Below, piece by piece: positions 57,854-64,000 of a DNA stretch of 64,000 nucleotides (its first letter is position 1; each line of letters opens with the position of its first letter). The translations under genes and the position numbers were made by a program. The stretch lies in contig OY743190.1 in assembly GCA_963555705.1 (NCBI GenBank), positions 35,756,929 to 35,820,928 of the forward strand, given 5' to 3'. The notes beneath the pieces were generated by a model. The model worked only from the letters and a program-made list of their open reading frames with translations. It was not told the DNA's origin and did not search any database. This DNA comes from Ligustrum vulgare. Taxonomy: Eukaryota; Streptophyta; Magnoliopsida; Lamiales; Oleaceae.

Positions 57854-58025
57854 GTGTTTGGTAATACTGTAGCAATTTTTAAATTTTTTTTTATTGTTTT
57901 GAAAATAAGATATGCGGTTGAAAAGTGGAGAGAGAAGATTTGGATGGTTAAAAAGTGGTTTGAGAAATTATGTTATTTTTAAATTGGTTTATAAATTGTA
58001 ATGATTGCATTATAGAACAGAGTGT
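57854..58025. repeat. Copy 3 of the dispersed short MITE-like family
   Basis: The best-preserved copy: gtgtttggtaatactgtag ... gttgaaaagtggagag ... attatagaacagagtgt. The two ends are loosely inverted (ctgtagcaat against attgcattatag). See 14788 and 39732 for relatives. Confidence 0.55.
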
Positions 58026-58390
58026 AAAGCCTATGAAGTTCACAGGAGATTTAAAGAGTATGTGTGGATCCCCAAACATAACATGAGAGAGCATATCAAG
58101 GAGATATTAGTGATATTGAGAGAGGCTTGGAGCGATGATCACGTTATTAGTGGGCACACTGCTACCCGCCAAGTTATTGGTTCTCTGCCCGAAGAATGGA
58201 AGGGAAAGGCTATACCATTTATCGAGAGTTAGTGGTGAATATGCCGGACATTCCCCTTATGATTAATTACCCGGAGTTCTCATCTCGACTGAGCTAAAGT
58301 TGGAAGAATGCTCAGCAAAATACAATAGATGATACTAGGCATCCAGCCAAAAAGTCTAAAATTGTTATGGAGATTGATAATCATAATGAT
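58026..58390 (+). pseudogene. Ty1/copia gag fragment
   Basis: The frame at 58005-58232 reads MREHIKEILVILREAWSDDH, then VIGSLPEEWKGKA. In plant copia gag proteins the same place has EHIREMxxMIRELxxAG followed by AVIRSLPxxW. The reading continues with breaks (INYPEFSSRLS). It is a short piece without LTRs, and a hAT-type MITE is inserted after it. Confidence 0.6.
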
Positions 58391-59363
58391 TAGAGATGCA
58401 AGTTGAATTGGAAAATCCGATTCGTCCGATTCCGTTTCGATTTTTTCCAAAAAAATCTGATTTTGACTGGTCCGAAACTTCTGCAATCTGAAATTTTTCG
58501 AAAAAATTAGATTGGAATTGGAACGAGTTTTAAAATTTCAAAAATTCCGAAATTCCGATCCAAAAGATTCCGAAGCATTCTGAACATATTCCGATCCGAA
58601 TCTTATTTTTTTCGAATAATTCCAAAGCTTTTTTTGTGTTTTTATTACAATAAATAATATAAAATTTTAGAAAATAATTTATTGAAAAATTAATAATATT
58701 AAAATATTAATAATATGATATGTAACAGTCTTTTAACACATTTATTTAGTGAAAAAAAAAAAAGAATAACAAGAATTGTCGCATTATTATCCTCCCAACT
58801 TCTATTTTATTGAATCATGATGAAAAAATTTATGTTAAAATCTATTTATAAATGTTATATTGTTATTTTGTTATCTTTTGTGATTGAATAATACTAATTA
58901 TCTCAACTTTGATATTGATCTCTACCCAGTTGGTACATACCGATTGAAAATTGAGGAGGTTTCTTGTGCATGTGCACATGGACACCTCCCCATTTTCCAA
59001 TGAATATGTGTCAACTCAAGTAGAGATCAATCTCTACTTGAGATAAATAGCATTACTCTTTGTAATTTATAACTTTACTTATAGTTTTTGACTAGTTTAA
59101 ATTTTTAACTCATTTAATTTTAGACATTCAATTTTTTGAATTTCTTTTTCTATATGCTTAAAATTATTATACATCTTGGTAAAATATTAAATATTGAAAA
59201 TTTTCGAAAATTCCGAAAATTTCCGAATTTCAATTTGGAATGACGGTAGTGTATTCCGAAAATTTTGGAATGAAATTTGAAACAATATTTTGATTCTGAA
59301 ATTTTTTGGAATGAAAATTGCAACACTTAATTCCAATATGTTCCGTTTCGAAAAACACCCCTA
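58391..59363. mobile_element. hAT-type MITE (973 bp), TSD ATAATGAT/ATAGTGAT
   Basis: It starts TAGAGATGCAAG and ends AACACCCCTA, whose reverse complement is TAGGGGTGTT. Such TAGRGRTG ends are usual for plant hAT elements. The 8-bp flanks ATAATGAT (58383-58390) and ATAGTGAT (59364-59371) agree at 7 of 8 positions, the hAT target length. The interior is rich in attccgaaaatt phrases in both orientations, so the element has extensive internal inverted repeats. No transposase is encoded. Confidence 0.78.
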
Positions 59364-59371
59364 ATAGTGAT

Positions 59372-59790
59372 GATAAGCGGTAAATTTTTATTATTTGGTT
59401 GATTGAGGAGGATGATTTCTTTAGTAGGATTTATTTCACATCGATCTCAGTAGGAATTTCTTTACAAGGAGTTTAGTAGGAGTACACATTTAACATTACA
59501 GATATTGGTTGCAATTTTATTATTTTATTTTCCTTTAGGAAGATTTTTGAGTTAATAATAATAATAAAAAAAAAAATTAGCTCCATTGAGTTTTTCTATA
59601 CTTTTCCTTTCGAGATTTGTATTATTGATGAATGAAAATTGTTTATTGTAGAATTAAGTGGATGCTAAAATTGAAGGTGTGTAAATGATGCCTTAGAGGT
59701 TAGTATTCCTTCAGATGAAATTGTTAGCATTAATCTGAAACAGTTAAATTTGAAACAAGTGGGAAGAATTTAGAGGAAGACTTGTACTTG
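59372..59790. other. Non-coding remnant sequence
   Basis: No gene is recognised; it may be the continuation of the copia fragment or the gag region of the following chromovirus remnant, too decayed to assign. Confidence 0.3.
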
Positions 59791-60129
59791 ATGGAAATGA
59801 AGGATTTTGATGTCATTTTAGGCATGAATTGATATAATAGTAATCACGATAAGGTTAAGTGTCGTGAGAGAGAAGTACTCTTACAAAAATCAAGAGAATG
59901 TGAATTCTCCGTCTTTGGGACAAAAGTTATAATCATGCCCCTTATCATATCGATGTTGAAAACACAAATGACACTGAGAAGAGTTCATATTTGAGGAATG
60001 GGGATATTTCATTAGTTATAGTCCAATTGATTAGACATGGTAAAGAAGAGGCAAATTGGGAAAGATAATAGGAAATCTTAGCAAAGTAATTTTAATTTCG
60101 AGGACGGAATTTATTTAAGCGGGAGAGAT
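59791..60129 (+). pseudogene. Internally deleted chromovirus: protease end joined to pol tail
   Basis: About 59801-59890 reads [10 protein letters not shown], the second protease block of gypsy elements. About 60020-60070 reads RHGKEEANWER, the last residues of a chromodomain-like tail. RT, RNase H and integrase are deleted between them. It is followed by ttcgaggacggaatttattt and a purine tract (aagcgggagaga) before the LTR. Confidence 0.65.
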
Positions 60130-61020
60130 TGTAACGACCTGAATTTTAAAATGCAACTTTTATAAATTAAGTTGGTCGTTATAATATTCCTAGCAAATTT
60201 TAGAATTTATATTACACTCGTCGAGTTGTCTAACAGAACATTCAATTTTGAAATTAAAATATTGATTTTAACCTTGAAATTCGAATATTTTATCGAGTCG
60301 AAACTACCACTTTTCATTTAAATCAAAATTATTCTTAGCCAAATTTAACGGAATTAATCTCTTATTTTAAATTACCAATCAAATCCAATATCTTTTTACC
60401 CCCAAGAATAAGCCCAAGATTTGGCCCAATTACACCAATTCCAAATTCAAAAAATCAAGAATCGTGGATTGTGAAAGAGTTCCACTCCATCTACAATTCT
60501 CCAACCTTTATCAAAACAACAATCAGAATAGTGGGTTGAGGAAGAAACCCACTTCTTTTACAACTCTTCAACAATATCAAAAACTAAAATCAGTTTTTCA
60601 CCTCCTACAATCATACTCAGTCAGTCGACGACTGAAGGAATTCTCAAAGAATTTAGAGCATTAAAAATTAGGTAAGTCTCTTAAATAACTCGTCTGTGAT
60701 TCCATTATCATCATCATCTAACTCACATTTAGACATACTGCAATTGTTCTTTTCCCAATCGAGTTTTGCAATTCGAGTTTGATAATCTTCCATTTGACAA
60801 TTTCAACATGTAAATTTTCCGAAACAACTTTCGATTTTTATTTTGAAATTATATTATCAGTAATGTTTTCAAAAAATAAAAAAAATATAGAAGAAAAATG
60901 AGAATTTTCTAGTTTTGATAGTTACTCTTCCTTTCAGTTCAAGCCAAGAAATTTAATATTTATTTTCAAAAACTTTTGATCTTTGTTTGAATTACAAATC
61001 TTGTATTCTTTTCATTCAAT
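60130..61020 (+). mobile_element. 3' LTR of the deleted chromovirus (end not fixed)
   Basis: Starts TGTAACGACCTGAATTTT right after a purine tract. The same TGTAACGACC start is seen at 15415. It contains a leader-like splice-donor phrase (taggtaagtctc at about 60670). The right boundary is arbitrary, as no terminal CA with a target duplication could be identified. Confidence 0.5.
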
Positions 61021-61639
61021 AAATATAGAAAGAATTGAACTTTTGAAGTTGAAACCGTGAGTCAAGTCGGGTTTGAATTTACTCGACAACTCCATCACTT
61101 CGCTCCCCTCATCTTGCCTTCGTTTGACTAAAATTCTTTGTACTGAAAGGAAAACCATGGATCTTGCCACCACCATGGATATTGCCACACGAACGACCAT
61201 GTTGTCCACCTTCCACCACCGGCCTTGTTATAATGGAAATCAACTTTGGGGAGGAAGAGGGAAACGTAGCCAAAAGAAGAAAAGAGGAGGGAAACAGAGT
61301 TCCAACGACTAGTCAGGTTTAAATCCACACAACATCATTTCAGAATAATTGTAATAGATAGTTGAGTTAAGTCATATTTTGGTCTTTTTACATTTTCTAT
61401 TAAGGAGTATTTGAGCTGGAAAGATAGTGGAAGCAGGGGTGATTTTTCAGATAACGAATTCCCTCTGAACTTTCTTCTCTCCTCTCTTCTCCTTCTTTCT
61501 TCTTCCATTTCTTCCTTTCTGTTCTAGTCTAAGAAATAATTGTAATTCCCTGCAGTCAAATTTCATGAGTCATATGAGTTTCTAAATCAAATTTATCCTT
61601 ATATTTTCTGTGATTGAGTTAGTGTAATTACCATTTTAT
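61021..61639. other. Non-coding, between two retroelement remnants
   Basis: The left half is moderately GC-rich with short open frames on both strands (61073-61312 +; 61128-61328 -) that contain no known domain. The right half (about 61320-61664) should contain the LTR of the next element, but its start was not found. Confidence 0.35.
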
Positions 61640-61678
61640 CTTTGAACTAATTGAGGTTGTAACATTTGGTATCAGAGC
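61640..61678 (+). other. LTR 3' end and Met-tRNA primer-binding site
   Basis: The LTR ends ...gaggttgtaaca (61664), followed by TTTGGTATCAGAGC. The core TGGTATCAGAGC is at 61667-61678. This marks the start of the last element's internal region. Confidence 0.75.
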
Positions 61679-61679
61679 A

Positions 61680-63999
61680 TGGCTGACGGGACACACAGTA
61701 AGCTAACAGAGGAAAATGTTCGTAAGCTAGAAAAGGAAGTGGGGGTGATGAGCGAATCAATTAAAGAGAATACTACGCAGATTCAATTGATGGGCATGAA
61801 GCTAGATATAATGGAGTAGCTGATGAGGGAACAGAACCTAAAGTATGATGCGATAATGGCAAGGATGAACCCTAAGGTTGGGAAGGAGAAAGTAGCATAC
61901 GAGGAGAACTCGGGCACACCTAACGCTAAGGGCATTCTACCGACCCCTTTGAGTCTAGGCTCTGGTTGAAGCTTAGATGATTCATCTGGGTCTAGGGAAT
62001 TTTGACCACAAAATAGAGCACCCAAGGTTGATTTTCCCTTCTTTGATGGTGAAGTTCCTAGTGAATGGGTAAGAAAGGCGAACAAATATTTTGATATGTA
62101 TCATATTGAAGATGAAGAGAAGGTATTCATAGCACAAATGTATCTGAGTGGGAGAGCTGATGCATAGTACTCAGGGTATATAACAACTCATCTCCATTTT
62201 TTATGGGATGAATTATCCGAAGCTATATGTAAGAAATTCGTAGAGAAATCCAAAGAGGAGATTATGGAGGACTTTTGTAAACTCAAGCAAAAGGGAACCG
62301 TAGAGGAATACATTGAAGCATATGAGCAGCTCAAATCACAAGTTGTTCAATCCTTACCCAATCACCCTGAGTCCTATTTTATAGTTATATTTTCCAGTGG
62401 GTTGAAAACAGAAATCAAGTCCATGCTCAAAATCATGGAGCCCAGTACCCTAGACAAGGCATTTACCATAGCTTTGCTAATGTAATCCACTGTCAAAGCC
62501 ATTAAAGAGCCAAACAAAACTAACAAACCTAACACCCCAGCTAAATGGCCTTATCATTTTACAAAACCTCCAGATATTAAACCCACGGCCACCAATAATA
62601 AGCCTTACCAAAACCCCTTTCCATCAAAAATTATCCAAAACCTGAAAGTCCACCTCCATTTAAATTTAAAACTATATCCCCAAACGACCTGGATATGAAA
62701 AGAAGGATGGGGCTATGCTTCAAGTGTGATGAGAAGTACTATGTGGGGCATGTTTGTAAGAACAAACAATTGAACTTCCTACTGCTGGAGAATGAAGGGG
62801 ATTGTGAAGGAGTGATGGAGGGGGAAGAACTGAATGTAGCTGAAACTGGAGACAGGAAAAAGGAGGAGGTCATGGAGATATCAATCCATGCCTTAATGGA
62901 TAGTAGCAAGACTAAAATCATAAGGATATCTAGTAGCATTAAGGGAAGGAAGATATCAATTCTGATAGACAGTGGAAGCACCAATGGCTTCATAGATGAC
63001 AAACTCATAAGGGACCTAAAATGAGACTTGGTACCTACTACCCTAGCAAAAGTTAAAGTGGCTAATGGAGAGATTATCATCAATGAAGCCTCCAGTGATC
63101 CACTCTACTAGAGTATGCAAAAATTGGAATTTCACCATCCACCCAGATTGTGATGAAGCGATATGGTACTTGGGGTGGACTGGATGAGTCAATTTGACCT
63201 ACTTTTATTTGATTTCTTTGGAAGAAGCGTCAACTTTAGTTTCAAAGGGAACCCAATCACACTTCAGAGTGTTCAGGGCAGTGAAGAAGGGAAGTTGTTA
63301 GTAGGGGTGGATCTGTAGAGATGGCTTCAGAATCAATCATATGGAATACTTGCACAAGTAAGCCTTCAGCAAGAAAATCAAACTATGGAAGTCCCAATTG
63401 AAATTCAGCAAGTGGTAGATAAGTTTGGACCATTTTTTGAAGAGCCTAAAGGGCTACCCCCTTCAAGGTCGCATGATCATCAAATTCCTCTCAAATAAGG
63501 TTCCCAAACATTTACTAACAGAACATATAGATGTCCCTATTTACAGAAAGCTGGGATTGAGAAATTGGTCAAGGAGATGCTGGAGAATGGAATTATACAG
63601 CCAAGTAATAGCCCCTTTGCTTCACTGGTGCTTCTAGTTAAAAAGAAAGATGATATGTAGCATTTCTGTGTAGATTATAGGCAATTAAATAGCCGAACAA
63701 TTAATGATAAGTATCCTATGCCCTTGATCAAGGAGTTGTTAGATGAGTTGAAGGGAGCTAAATGGTTCTCCAGTGTGGATCTTCAGTCGGGGTACCATCA
63801 AATAAGAGTGAAGGAGGAAGACATCTATAAGATAGCTTTTAAAACTTACCAAGGGCTGTACGAGTTTAAGGTGATGCCCTTCGGCCTCACCAATGGTCCG
63901 GCAACATTTCAAGGATTGATGAATGAAATTTTCAAAGACCATTTGAGGAAGGGTGTCTTGGTCTTCTTTGACAATATTTTGATCTATAGCAAATCCTTA
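61680..63999 (+). pseudogene. Chromovirus gag, protease and RT (broken, cut by window end)
   Basis: Gag begins at 61680 (MADGTHSKLTEENV) with a coiled N-terminus and has in-frame stops. The capsid part is near 62020-62480 (FPFFDGEVPSEWVRKANKYF, YIEAYEQLKSQV). A zinc-finger-like CxxC pair is at 62716-62760 (GLCFKCDEKYYVGHVC). The protease is at 62860-63020, with the active-site box LIDSGSTNGF intact. RT runs from about 63480: a frameshifted start, then [37 protein letters not shown] and [13 protein letters not shown]. The catalytic box reads FFDNILIYS, so the second aspartate is asparagine. The wording (CDEKY...GHVC; EISIHAL) resembles the Reina/Galadriel-type chromoviruses. It is dead and truncated by the window edge. 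Confidence 0.85.
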
Positions 64000-64000
64000 A

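Noticed and set aside
61073..61328. Plus and minus ORFs (79 and 66 codons), glycine/lysine- or tryptophan-rich
   Set aside because: No known domain, overlapping on both strands and adjacent to retroelement debris; not enough support for a gene.

Overview
This is nuclear DNA from a flowering plant, most likely a eudicot. It is AT-rich, has spliced plant transcription-factor genes and is dominated by decayed LTR retrotransposons and MITEs. There are no bacterial-style operons, rRNA genes, tRNA genes or CRISPR arrays. Only two genes look intact, and they lie tail to tail: a GRAS-family gene resembling SCL21 (47756-49273, +) and a four-exon group I WRKY gene resembling WRKY1/ZAP1 (49719-53032, -; 683 codons when spliced). 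In Arabidopsis the genes of these two families, At2g04880 and At2g04890, are also neighbours, so this is probably a conserved gene pair stranded in a retrotransposon-rich region.

Region 1-24 kb is layered Ty3/gypsy debris. A minus-strand element (481-4734) is split by a 2.27-kb solo LTR with a perfect 5-bp target-site duplication (TSD). It is followed by a plus-strand Tekay-like pol relic (4735-7177), a Tat/Retand-like reverse-transcriptase relic with its 3' LTR (8064-9385), and two related solo LTRs in opposite orientations (9561-12213 and 16101-18696). The second of these is nested inside another LTR (15415-20994). An Athila-like relic starts near 21 kb.

Region 24.4-38.4 kb is a four-level nest. 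A decayed Athila-like element ends with its 3' LTR at 36980-38380. A minus-strand solo LTR (24385-36601, TSD AGGAA) sits in it. Inside that lies a complete but dead Tekay-like chromovirus (25670-36213; two LTRs of about 2.2 kb, Met-tRNA primer site, gag, protease, RT, RNase H, integrase, chromodomain-like tail). Its RNase H is interrupted by a rearranged fourth element (30745-32133, TSD CTTCA).

Region 38.4-47 kb holds a Tourist-type MITE, a 134-bp tandem duplication, a possible copia LTR end, a decayed minus-strand gag and a tRNA-derived SINE, followed by the promoter of the GRAS gene. The putative upstream region of the WRKY gene (53-58 kb) contains a Tourist-type MITE and a 210-bp tandem duplication of the inferred promoter and leader. 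One copy of that duplication was later hit by a SINE and another MITE; the other copy preserves both empty sites. The right end (58-64 kb) has a copia gag fragment carrying a hAT-type MITE, an internally deleted chromovirus with a 3' LTR, and the 5' part of another dead chromovirus that runs off the window.

Gene functions rest on recognisable motifs. Transposon clade names come from motif resemblance and were not tested by phylogeny.
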